A stretch of DNA of 64,000 nucleotides from CALJXB01 sp965225935. GTDB lineage: Bacteria > Pseudomonadota > Alphaproteobacteria > Kiloniellales > JAKSDN01. The stretch is from the NCBI GenBank assembly GCA_965225935.1, contig CBDDCC010000010.1, positions 210,511 to 274,510 of the forward strand, in the 5' to 3' direction. Shown in pieces: positions 25,313 to 33,267 of this stretch. The position numbers and the translations under genes were made by a program. Below the pieces are notes generated by a model. The model did not search any database and was not told the DNA's origin. It saw only the letters and a list, made by a program, of their open reading frames with translations. How positions within the stretch are numbered: position 1 is the first letter of the stretch; each line of letters begins with the position of its first letter.

Positions 25313-25804
25313 ATGGGGCAGGGTGCGCCGGTTCGCCGGTTTTTTGCTGGACTATGGCTGTTGGCTCTGCTGCTCGCGGCCGTGCCTGCTCCGGCCCAGG
25401 ACGGCCTCGTCAGCTTCGAGCGGGACAGCCTGCTCCTGCGCACCAGCGATGGGGCCGAGCACGCCTTCGAGATCGAGCTGGCCCTCGACCGCAAGCAGCA
25501 TTCCCAGGGGCTCATGTACCGCCAGAGCCTTCCGGCGGACGCCGGCATGCTGTTCGTCTACCGGCCGGCCCGCCGGGTCGGCATGTGGATGCGCAACACC
25601 TACATCCCCCTCGACATGCTGTTCATCGCCGAGGACGGAGAGATCGTGAAGGTGGTGCAGCGGACCGTGCCACTGTCGCTCACCCCGATCGAATCGGATC
25701 AGCGCGTGCGGGGGGTGCTCGAGGTGAACGGCGGGACCGTCAAGCGTCTGGGAATCAAGCCGGGCGACCGCGTGGTCCACCCGGCCTTCGAGTCCGGTTC
25801 CTGA
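25313..25804 (+). CDS. DUF192 secreted protein
   Basis: A 163-residue protein with a signal peptide (LWLLALLLAAVPAPAQ, cleaved near residue 29) and a DUF192 domain: LMYRQSLPADAGMLFVY, MWMRNTYIPLDMLFI and a C-terminal GIKPGDRVVH. The fold is a small beta barrel of unknown function found in the periplasm of many bacteria. The ATG at 25313 has an ideal AAGGA site. A GTG at 25298 that overlaps the preceding stop is the alternative and would add five residues. It is coupled to the deacetylase gene upstream and convergent with the next gene. Confidence 0.85.
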   Translation: MGQGAPVRRFFAGLWLLALLLAAVPAPAQDGLVSFERDSLLLRTSDGAEHAFEIELALDRKQHSQGLMYRQSLPADAGMLFVYRPARRVGMWMRNTYIPLDMLFIAEDGEIVKVVQRTVPLSLTPIESDQRVRGVLEVNGGTVKRLGIKPGDRVVHPAFESGS

Positions 25805-25847
25805 TAGAGATGTGGGAGGAGGCGCCGCGGGACGGCGGCGGCTTGGT

Positions 25848-26141
25848 CTAGGCCTCCGGCTCCTTGGCCAGCTGCTCGAACATGCGCCAGCCTTCGCCGG
25901 CGGCCACCAGGCAGCTCATGCCCTTGGGCGAGGTGATGATGATCGACCAGGTTTCGCCGTCGCCGGTCGAAAGCACCTCCACCAGTCCGCCGTTGTTGGC
26001 CACGCCCACCGCGACCGGCGCCTCGGAATACTTTTGCGACAGCAGTTCCAACACCGTCTCGCGGGTGTTGCATTGCGGCGCGGCGAGGGCGGACGCAGAC
26101 GCCAACGTGAGGACCGTGCCAACAACCAGGGACTTCCACAT
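25848..26141 (-). CDS. Small secreted hypothetical protein
   Basis: A 97-residue protein with a clear signal peptide (VVGTVLTLASASALA, cleaved near residue 21). The mature domain is compact: CNTRETVLELLSQKYSE, then GLVEVLSTGDGETWSIIITSPKGMSC. Two cysteines (near 24 and 77) could form a disulphide. Similar small periplasmic proteins of unknown role occur in alphaproteobacteria. The ATG at 26141 follows GAGGTTCG. An imperfect palindrome (26232-26250) lies about 90 bp upstream and may control it. Confidence 0.75.
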   Translation of the reverse strand: MWKSLVVGTVLTLASASALAAPQCNTRETVLELLSQKYSEAPVAVGVANNGGLVEVLSTGDGETWSIIITSPKGMSCLVAAGEGWRMFEQLAKEPEA

Positions 26142-26231
26142 ATCGAACCTCAAGCGTTCGTTGGTCCCGACACTTCGTCGAGGCCGAGACAACGAGTGTC
26201 CCATGCAGCCATGAAGAGGACCTTAAGAAGA

Positions 26232-26250
26232 GGCTAAGGACTCCTTAACC
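26232..26250. promoter_or_regulatory. 19-bp inverted repeat, possible operator
   Basis: GGCTAAGGA-C-TCCTTAACC forms two 9-base arms with eight matching positions around a central C. It lies between the O-methyltransferase gene and the small secreted protein gene, upstream of the latter. It overlaps a TTAA-N7-CTAA pattern at 26223-26237. It may be an operator or a weak CtrA-like site; there is no direct evidence. Confidence 0.35.
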
Positions 26251-26315
26251 ACGGCGATCCGCGGAATCCCTGGATTTCCCCGAGGCCTAGGGGCGCAAAC
26301 CGCGAGAGGAGGGAG

Positions 26316-26978
26316 TCAGCGTTTGCGCGCCAGGGTGAGGCCGTCGCCGACCGGCAGCAGGGCGATGCTCACCCGTTCGTCGCCGTGGATTTTCGCGTTG
26401 AGAGTGCGCAGGGCGACGGTGTCCTCGTCGTCGCGCGCCGGGTCGGCCACGGCCCCGTCCCAGAGCACGTTGTCGATCAGCATGAGCCCTCCGGGACGCA
26501 GGAGCTCCAGCACGCGTTCGTAGTAGAGGTCGTAGTTCGTCTTGTCGGCGTCGATGAAGCCGTAGTCGAAGCGGCCGGCCTCGCCCTCCGCCAGCAGCGC
26601 GTCGAGAGTCTCGAGCGCCGGGCCCAGGCGCAGGTCGATCTTGTCGGCCAGCCCGGCCTCGTCCCAATAGCGTTGCGCGACGGCCGCCGTCTCAGGATCG
26701 ATGTCGCAGGCGACGATCTTTCCGTCGGCGGGCAGCGCGCGCGCGACGGCGAGGGCGCTGTAGCCGGTGAAGGTGCCCACCTCGATCACCCGGCGGGCGC
26801 CGATCAGCTCCGCCAGCAGGGCCATGAACTGGCCCTGGTCGGGTGCGATCTGCATCATGGAGCGCGGCATCCCGGCGGTCTCCTCCCGCAGGCGGGCGAG
26901 CAGCGGCGGCTCGCGCAGGGAGACCTCGAGCAGATAGTCGTAGAGCGCATCGGTCAGGGTGACGGTCTTCCTGGGCAT
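26316..26978 (-). CDS. Class I SAM-dependent O-methyltransferase (COMT-like)
   Basis: A 220-residue enzyme of the Methyltransf_3 (caffeoyl-CoA/catechol O-methyltransferase) family. The SAM loop is VIEVGTFTGYSALAVARAL (about 64-82), the acidic residue after beta-2 is in ACDIDPETAAVA, and the metal-binding motif is FIDADKTNYDLYYE with a following DNVLWDG. Bacterial members methylate diverse catechols or phenols; the substrate is unknown. The gene is monocistronic with a 175-bp downstream gap. Confidence 0.9.
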   Translation of the reverse strand: MPRKTVTLTDALYDYLLEVSLREPPLLARLREETAGMPRSMMQIAPDQGQFMALLAELIGARRVIEVGTFTGYSALAVARALPADGKIVACDIDPETAAVAQRYWDEAGLADKIDLRLGPALETLDALLAEGEAGRFDYGFIDADKTNYDLYYERVLELLRPGGLMLIDNVLWDGAVADPARDDEDTVALRTLNAKIHGDERVSIALLPVGDGLTLARKR

Positions 26979-27612
26979 ACCGGTGACAACTCCATCCAGG
27001 TTGATCTTCGGAGGAGGGGAGACGGCGAGCCATGAACGGGTATGGAGGCTCTCCGCGAAATCGCGCCAGCAGCGCGCCCGACTATCCTAGGTCATTTCGG
27101 GCGGCCCGCCAGTCGATTGTGACCATGCGGCGAAAGCGGCTCTGGAGAGCCGAGGGTCGACGAGGGCAACTGGCATGCGGTCCCGTCGACTCATCGGCAC
27201 TCACTGATATCGATATATTTATTGAAATACAGCTAGATAAATGAGTTTTCTTATATATAAAGCTATCTATGAGGTATGCATTTTATTTCCGAATAAACAA
27301 CAAGTTACATAGATAAATTGCTTCTTCAATGCAGACATTACTATCGTTGGGATGTCGTTTCAGTCTAGTTTCAGAGATTAGGTCTATTCACAGTGACAAA
27401 TATCTGAAACTACTCCCATTAGCTCTAGTGTAAGGCAACGGATGGAGAATGCGATCCATTGGTACGGGCCGGACTCTGACGCCCTCGCAATGCCATTTTT
27501 TGGAGGAATTTGAGAGGCTTACACGCTTTCTTAAGCCGCGCCGACTATTCCGGCACCTGGGGCGCAAAGGCTCTGGGAGACGGGCCTTCGCGCGTAGGCG
27601 GCTGGCGGCGAG
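26979..27612. other. Long AT-rich intergenic region
   Basis: This 634-bp gap holds no convincing gene. From about 27195 to 27440 the DNA is very AT-rich (for example GATATCGATATATTTATTG and TCTTATATATAAAG) in a genome that is otherwise GC-rich. A GGAGGAATTTGAG sequence at 27502-27514 looks like a ribosome site, but no coding frame after it looks real. It may contain the promoter of the OmpA-like gene, remnants of foreign DNA, or a site for a xenogeneic silencer. Confidence 0.5.
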
Positions 27613-28917
27613 ATGGCGGCGGAAAGAGGCACGAGCGGGTTGCTACAAAGCGCGCTCCGGCAGGTCCGGTTGCGGGCCGCCGTCGTGCTGCGCTTCGCCG
27701 TCTGCTGGGCCACCGTGGCGCTTGCCGGTTGCGTCGGCTTCGACGTGGAAGCCGTGCGCGAGCTAGATCCCGAAACGAACGACGCCTTCAGCCGCACCCT
27801 GGCGGAGGAGTACCGCGACTTCGCCCTTGTCGAGGCCGACGAGATGGCCGACTGGTTCGTCGCCGACCACTTCGCGCGCAAGAGCCTGCGGGCAGGTGCG
27901 GGCGAGGCCGTCGAGCCCGAGGCGCTCGAGGACTGGCGATTGCCCCGCGAGGCCCTGCCACAGCTTCAGGAGGCCCGCCAGGTGCTGGTCACGGCCCTGG
28001 AGGAACGCGGCGCGGACGACGAGGCGGCGGAGCTCGCGGCGTGGGCCCAAAGCCGCTTCGACTGCTGGGTCGAGCAGCAGGAAGAGAACCACCAGTGGGA
28101 TGACATTGCCGAGTGTCGCGACGGATTCTACCGCAATATCAGAGATCTGAGCATTCATCTTGAGGCGCTGCGTAAGGCCGACCTCAAGGCAGCCGCCCTG
28201 CCGGAGCCGGCCCCGGCGCCGGAGGAAGACGAGGGCGTGCCCTTCGCCGTCACCCTGTTCGACTTCGACAGCGCCGCCCTCAGTGGCTCCGGCCGGGTCG
28301 CCGTGCAGGCTGCGGCCGAAGAAGCCGCACGCGCCCCGGAGGCCCGCGTCGTCGTGATCGGCCATACGGACCGTAGCGGCCCGGACGCCTATAACCTGGA
28401 GCTGTCCCTTCGCCGGGGCGACGTCGTGCGCGAGGCCCTAATCGCCGACGGGGTCGAGGCGGCGCGGATCGAGGTCACCGCCCGCGGCGAATGGGACCCG
28501 GCCGTGCCGACCGCCGACGGTGTGCGCGAGCCGGCCAACCGAAGGGTCGAAATTTTCTTCCAGCAGGAGGCGGCGGCGCCAGCGCCGACCTCCCAGCACA
28601 CGCAGATGCCGCTGGCGCCGGCCGGGCAAGAAGCCGACGCACAAGACGCGTCGCCGGTCGTTGGACGGGCGGACGTCGATGCTGCTCCTGGAGCGCCCAT
28701 GCCCCGGCCGGCGCTCGCGTGGCTGCCAGCAGAGGGGATCTCGGCCGCCATCCTGCCCGATCCCGGCTGCGTCCCCACGCCGCGCTGTCTCGCGGGTGGG
28801 CTCAGGGACGGTCCCCCGGCCCGGCGGCTGCGTCCGGCGCCCGCCAAGGCGACCGGTCCGCCCGGACCTCTGAGACCGGCGCGTCCGTTGCCGAACAATC
28901 TGCTGCGCAGCCATTGA
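27613..28917 (+). CDS. OmpA-family lipoprotein with long C-terminal tail
   Basis: A 434-residue predicted lipoprotein. The signal ends in VALAGC, with lipidated cysteine near residue 39. A helical region (about 45-205) has no recognised family. An OmpA C-terminal peptidoglycan-binding domain (about 215-318) follows, with VVVIGHTDRSG, LSLRRGDVVREALIADGV and ANRRVEIFF. The aspartate and arginine that hold diaminopimelate are present. OmpA proteins normally end soon after this point, but here the frame continues for about 115 proline/alanine-rich residues. The tail could be a linker, a degraded extension, or readthrough after a lost stop. The gene is flanked on both sides by AT-rich DNA. Confidence 0.75.
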   Translation: MAAERGTSGLLQSALRQVRLRAAVVLRFAVCWATVALAGCVGFDVEAVRELDPETNDAFSRTLAEEYRDFALVEADEMADWFVADHFARKSLRAGAGEAVEPEALEDWRLPREALPQLQEARQVLVTALEERGADDEAAELAAWAQSRFDCWVEQQEENHQWDDIAECRDGFYRNIRDLSIHLEALRKADLKAAALPEPAPAPEEDEGVPFAVTLFDFDSAALSGSGRVAVQAAAEEAARAPEARVVVIGHTDRSGPDAYNLELSLRRGDVVREALIADGVEAARIEVTARGEWDPAVPTADGVREPANRRVEIFFQQEAAAPAPTSQHTQMPLAPAGQEADAQDASPVVGRADVDAAPGAPMPRPALAWLPAEGISAAILPDPGCVPTPRCLAGGLRDGPPARRLRPAPAKATGPPGPLRPARPLPNNLLRSH

Positions 28918-29047
28918 GGGATCGCCAGCGGTTCAGCATGAGTGAACGAGAAGTTCGATCGTTTAATAAGTATGTCAATATGATATGATGTATTTTTAAT
29001 GTATAGTCTAAATAAGAATCCGTTCTCGTTTCCCGACGTGCACCAAA
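28918..29047. other. AT-rich spacer after the OmpA-like gene
   Basis: About 75 bp (28955-29030) are strongly AT-rich (TTTAATAAG, CAATATGATATGATG, TTTTTAATG). The spacer lies between two convergent genes. It resembles in composition the 27.2-27.4 kb segment on the other side of the OmpA-like gene. No hairpin with T-run was found. Confidence 0.45.
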
Positions 29048-32000
29048 TCAGCCATGGATCGAGCCGCCGTTGCGGTGGGCCGCGAGCTGCCGCTGGGCCT
29101 GACGGGCGTCGGTCTGCTCGAACAGGCTGATGGCGCCGGCCACGGTCTCCGGATCGGTCTCGGATCGCCCCTGGCCGCTCAGTAAATAGAGAGCGGCGAA
29201 GGTCAGGCGGTCGAAACCGGCCGCCCGGCAGGCGAGGGCCAGCATCTCGCCGCTGGGGTCGTTCAGAAGCTCTCTGAGAGACGGTGCAGAAATATCTGAT
29301 AAACCGGCAAACTCCCTATTCGCCACATCCCAGTCCTTGCGCCGGACCGCTTCCACGATTTCGGCCGGTGTTGCCGCCTCGAATGGTCGCGCCGAGGTCG
29401 ACGGGCGTTCCGCCACCGGGGCGGCGGCCGGCTTGCCGGGCGTCTCGGCGGTTGCCGACCCGCGTTCGTTAGCGGGCGGCGGCGAGACGGGCTGGACGGA
29501 TTCGGGAGCGGGTGGCGGTGTCTCGGGCATGGCGGGTTGGACGGACTCCCGCGGAGCTCTTTGCGGGGCCGGAGCGCTTGTCGCTTCGGCGGTGTCGGCG
29601 GAACGCGATCCCCCACGACTCCGTATGGCGAAGGCGACAAGTGCGACGAACATCAGGCCCGCCAGGACCGAGACGATCATCGTGTTCGTCGTCGAGGGTC
29701 CGCGCTCCGTGCCGGCGGTGGCTCCTTCGGCTTCGGGCGTGGCCGAAGGAGAGGCGCCGGCCTGACGGCGCAGGTCCTCGGCCTCGGCTTGCAGGCGCTG
29801 CAGTGCGTCCTGGCTCTCGGCCAGCGCGGCGCGGGCTTCCCGCGCGGCGCGGTCGGCCGCAGCGGCGGCGGCTTCCGCTTCCCCGGCCCGGGTCGCAGCG
29901 GCGGTTGCCTGCTCGCGGGCCGCCGCGACGGCGCTGCCGGTTTCGGCCAAGTCGGTCTCCAGCTCGCGCGTGCGCGCCTGTTCCTGCTCGAGCGCTCCGG
30001 CCGCCGCTACGGCCTCGCTGCGGAGGCCCGCCGTCTCGTCTTGCAGGCTCGCCAGTTCGCCGCGCAGCGTCTCCAGCTCCGCCCTGGTGTTCGCGGCGGC
30101 CTTGCTTTCGAGCTCGGCGGCGGCGCTGGTTTCGGCGAGCCGATCGCGCAGCGCCGCGTTCTGCGCTTCGCTCTGCTGCAACGCCTGTCGTGCCTCGGCG
30201 GCCTCGGCCGAGGCTTCACCGGCCGCGGCCTCTGCGTCCGTTGCGGCTTGGCGCGTCTCGCTCAGCGTCCGCTCCAGCTCGGTCAGCCGCGCGGCGCCGG
30301 CGTCCCGCTCGCGCTGCGCCTCATCGAGCGCCGCGCTCAAGGCGGCGGCTTCGCCCTCGGCGCCTTGCTGCAGCTCGCGCAAGCGCGCCGCGGCCGATTC
30401 CCGGGCGGCCGTCAGCGCCGCCTTGGTGTCATCAAGCTCGCTACGCAAGTCAGCCGTCGACTCCGCAGACTCGGCGGCCCGGTCCTGTGCGGCCCGAAGC
30501 TTTTCGCGCAGAGCAGTCTCCGACGCCGTGGCTTGAGCCAGCGTCTCCTGCAGCTGCTGGCTCTTCGTCTCTGCAGATTCCGTAGCTTCCGTCGCGGCGG
30601 CGAGTGCGGCTTTGGCTTCGTCGAGTTCGCTTCCGAGGCCGGTTGCCCGCGCTGCGCTCTGGTCCCGCGCCTGCTCGGCCTGTTCCAGGGATTCCCGCAG
30701 GGCGGCGAGCTCGTCCTCGGCTCCCTGCCGTACCGCCAACAGCTGCGCCGAGGCCGATTGCCGCGCCTCAGTCAGCGCCGCCTTGGCGTCGTCGAGCTCG
30801 CCCTGCAACGAGGCTTCCGACGCGGCGACCTTGGCAAGCTCGGCGGCAAGGCGCTCGTTCTCGGCCTCCGCGGCGCCGGCTGCCGCCGACGAGCGGCTGG
30901 CCGTCGCCTGTGCGGCCTCGGTCACGGCGGTGAGCTTCGCTTGCAGATCGGCCGCTGATCGCTGCGCTGCGGCTGCCTCTTCCCGCACCGATGAAAGCTC
31001 ATCCTGAAGAGCGCTTTCCGATGCCTTCGCCTCGGCCAGCTCAGTGGCGAGGCGTTCGTTCTCGGTTTCGGCCGAGGTCGCGGCGGTGGCCGCGGCCCCG
31101 GTCACGGCGGCAAACTTGCTTTGCAGCTCGGTCGCCGATTGCTTCGCCGCGACAGCCTCTTCCCGGGCCGTCCGCAACTCATCCTGAAGAGCGCTCTCCG
31201 ACGCCTTCGCCTCGGCCAGTTCTGCGGCGAGCCGCTTGTTCTCCGTCTCGCTGGCTTCTGCCGCCGCGGACGACCGGTCGGCTGCCGCTGTCGCGGCTTC
31301 GGTCACGGCGGTGAGCTTGTTTTGCAGATCCGCTGCGTCCCGTTCGGACGCGGCGGCCTTTTCCTCGGCCGTCCGCAGCGCCGCGCGCACGGCGGTCTCC
31401 GAAGCCTTGGTCCGCGCCAGCTCGGCGGTCAGCTTTTCGTTTCTGGCCTGTGCCGCCTCGGTCTCTTCGGTTGCCAGCCGGGCCGCCTCCTGGGCCGCGG
31501 TCAAATCGGCCTGCGCGGCCGCGAGGGTTTTGGCGCTGGCTGCGGCGGCGGCTTGCTGCTCGGCGAGCTCGGCGCTCAGGCCCGCGCTGCGGGTCGCCGC
31601 CTGCTCGCGGTCTTGCGCCGCAGCTGCCTGGCTTGCGGCCGCGGCCGCGCCGGCCGCCGTCAGTTGGTCCTGCAAGTCGGCGGCGGTGCGCTCGGCCTCG
31701 GAGAGGCGGGTTTGGCCATCGCGCACCTGGGCCTTCAGGTCCTCTTCCAGGGAGTTGGCCGCTGCGAGGGTCTTGGTCAGCTCCTCGACGGAGGTCCGCA
31801 AGCCTGCGGCCACCCCCCTGGCGGTCTCGGCGTCGCTGGCGGCGGTGGCGAGGGCACTGGCTTGCTCTTCGCCGGCCTTGGCCGCTGCCGCGACCTTCTG
31901 TTCCAGGTCGTCGGCCTCTTCCCAGGCGGCTTCCGCGGCCCGCTCGGCCGTCGCCAGCTGGGCCTGCAGCAGGGCCGCCTCGCTCTCACTGTCGGCCAGG

Positions 32001-33205
32001 GCGCCTTCCAGCTCCGTCAGCCGCGCCCTCAGGGCCGCGGTCTCTTCGTCCTCCGCGTCTTGATCCGCGGCGCCTTCTTCCGCCGGCTCTCCGACCTCGG
32101 GTTCTGACACGGTCGCCATCGGGGGCGGAGCGGAGGTCTCCAATGGGGACTGCGGCCCGGAAGAAGCATTGGGCTCCGCCGCCTCGGATTCGGGTGTGGT
32201 CACCTGTGAAGGCGTGGCCGCGAATCGCTCGGGTTTCAGGGGCGCCCCGGCAATGCGGGGCAGGGCGGGCGGCGGCCGACGGGGTGCCAGCAGCAGCCAA
32301 GTGCGCTCGGGCGCCGTCTTCTCGATCCGCGGCCGGTAGACCGACCAGTCCGACTGCAGGCGGGCGGCGAGCCCGGCGGTGGCGGCGTCCTCGGAGGCCG
32401 CGCCCAGCAGCTCGGCGACTTGCCCCTCGAGGCTCTGGGCCCGGTCGCGCCAGAGGGCGGCGTTCGCCGACTGGGCTGTGGCGGCCTCGAGCAGGCTGGC
32501 GCGCAGGAAGAGGTCCTTGAGGAAGCCGTAGCGGGTCAGCACCGTCGCACCCGGCGAGCCGGCCGCAGCCGAGCGGGCGTCGATCACGCCGATGCTCCTG
32601 CGATGCTGCTCGAACCAGGCGCGGCTGGCGTTCGGGTCGAGGCCGCGCCAGGCGTCGAACAGCAGGCCCGCCAGGCGCGCGACGTCGGGCCAGTCGTCGC
32701 CCAGGCGCCGCTGTTTGCGCACCTCCGCGGCGTTCCAGCCGCCGGCGAGGCTGGAGTCCACCCAGATCTCCCGGCCGCGGCGCGAGGCTGCCAGGCTGCC
32801 GCCGTCGGAGACGACGATGCGCACGCGCCCTACGCCGATGGCTGCGGCAAGAGCAGCACCAGCGGCGCCGTGGGCGGTCTCGGCCTGAGCCCAGACCAGG
32901 CTCGCGCCGGTATTCGGATCGGTCGCCGCAAGCTTGCCGAAAAAGTAGGCCTGGTCGTCGATCAGCCCGGCGGCGCGGGCGAGGTCGGCCTCGGTCAGCC
33001 AGCCGGCGTCGTCACCCGACGGCCGGTAGGCGCGAGGCCCTGCAAGGCGCCGCCATTCGGCGTCCGGCAACTTCGCCGCCGCCTCTTGGGCGAGAACCGT
33101 CCCGGCATCGCTCGGAAGTCCGGGGGCGAGCAAGACCGGTGCCAGGCCCAACAGCGCGGCAAGAGCGACGGACAACAGCTTCCTGCTGCGGCTTCGCTTC
33201 CTCAT
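29048..33205 (-). CDS. 1385-residue membrane-anchored coiled-coil protein
   Basis: A giant protein with an N-terminal signal or anchor (SVALAALLGLAPVLLAPG), an unrecognised region (about 45-300), a proline-rich spacer, and then some 800 residues of alanine/glutamate-rich coiled coil (about 375-1150). Residues about 590-790 hold four related units beginning N-[E/K]-[K/R]-L-[T/A]-[A/T]-E-L-A. One membrane helix (TMIVSVLAGLMFVALVAFAI, about 1176-1195) and a C-terminal helical domain resembling DUF2336 (LALACRAAGFDRLTFAALYLL) follow. The layout, long coil outside and small helical domain inside, recalls FimV-like polar proteins, but no homology is claimed. ATG 33205 is chosen over GTG 33226. It is 62 bp downstream of the degenerate kinase gene. 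Confidence 0.75.
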   Translation of the reverse strand: MRKRSRSRKLLSVALAALLGLAPVLLAPGLPSDAGTVLAQEAAAKLPDAEWRRLAGPRAYRPSGDDAGWLTEADLARAAGLIDDQAYFFGKLAATDPNTGASLVWAQAETAHGAAGAALAAAIGVGRVRIVVSDGGSLAASRRGREIWVDSSLAGGWNAAEVRKQRRLGDDWPDVARLAGLLFDAWRGLDPNASRAWFEQHRRSIGVIDARSAAAGSPGATVLTRYGFLKDLFLRASLLEAATAQSANAALWRDRAQSLEGQVAELLGAASEDAATAGLAARLQSDWSVYRPRIEKTAPERTWLLLAPRRPPPALPRIAGAPLKPERFAATPSQVTTPESEAAEPNASSGPQSPLETSAPPPMATVSEPEVGEPAEEGAADQDAEDEETAALRARLTELEGALADSESEAALLQAQLATAERAAEAAWEEADDLEQKVAAAAKAGEEQASALATAASDAETARGVAAGLRTSVEELTKTLAAANSLEEDLKAQVRDGQTRLSEAERTAADLQDQLTAAGAAAAASQAAAAQDREQAATRSAGLSAELAEQQAAAAASAKTLAAAQADLTAAQEAARLATEETEAAQARNEKLTAELARTKASETAVRAALRTAEEKAAASERDAADLQNKLTAVTEAATAAADRSSAAAEASETENKRLAAELAEAKASESALQDELRTAREEAVAAKQSATELQSKFAAVTGAAATAATSAETENERLATELAEAKASESALQDELSSVREEAAAAQRSAADLQAKLTAVTEAAQATASRSSAAAGAAEAENERLAAELAKVAASEASLQGELDDAKAALTEARQSASAQLLAVRQGAEDELAALRESLEQAEQARDQSAARATGLGSELDEAKAALAAATEATESAETKSQQLQETLAQATASETALREKLRAAQDRAAESAESTADLRSELDDTKAALTAARESAAARLRELQQGAEGEAAALSAALDEAQRERDAGAARLTELERTLSETRQAATDAEAAAGEASAEAAEARQALQQSEAQNAALRDRLAETSAAAELESKAAANTRAELETLRGELASLQDETAGLRSEAVAAAGALEQEQARTRELETDLAETGSAVAAAREQATAAATRAGEAEAAAAAADRAAREARAALAESQDALQRLQAEAEDLRRQAGASPSATPEAEGATAGTERGPSTTNTMIVSVLAGLMFVALVAFAIRSRGGSRSADTAEATSAPAPQRAPRESVQPAMPETPPPAPESVQPVSPPPANERGSATAETPGKPAAAPVAERPSTSARPFEAATPAEIVEAVRRKDWDVANREFAGLSDISAPSLRELLNDPSGEMLALACRAAGFDRLTFAALYLLSGQGRSETDPETVAGAISLFEQTDARQAQRQLAAHRNGGSIHG

Positions 33206-33267
33206 GCTCCCCCACGGACTGGCCACCAGGAGGCGTCCAAATCGCCTCCGCCGGCAAAAACGTGCGT

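Noticed and set aside
27449..27766. A 105-codon frame starting before the OmpA-like gene, preceded by GGAGGAATTTGAG
   Set aside because: It overlaps the OmpA-like gene in another frame, and its second half is arginine/cysteine-rich shadow sequence.
30000..32000. Long plus-strand frames rich in alanine/arginine opposite the coiled-coil gene
   Set aside because: They mirror the alanine/glutamate codons of the real gene; the signal, membrane helix and C-terminal domain are coherent only on the minus strand.
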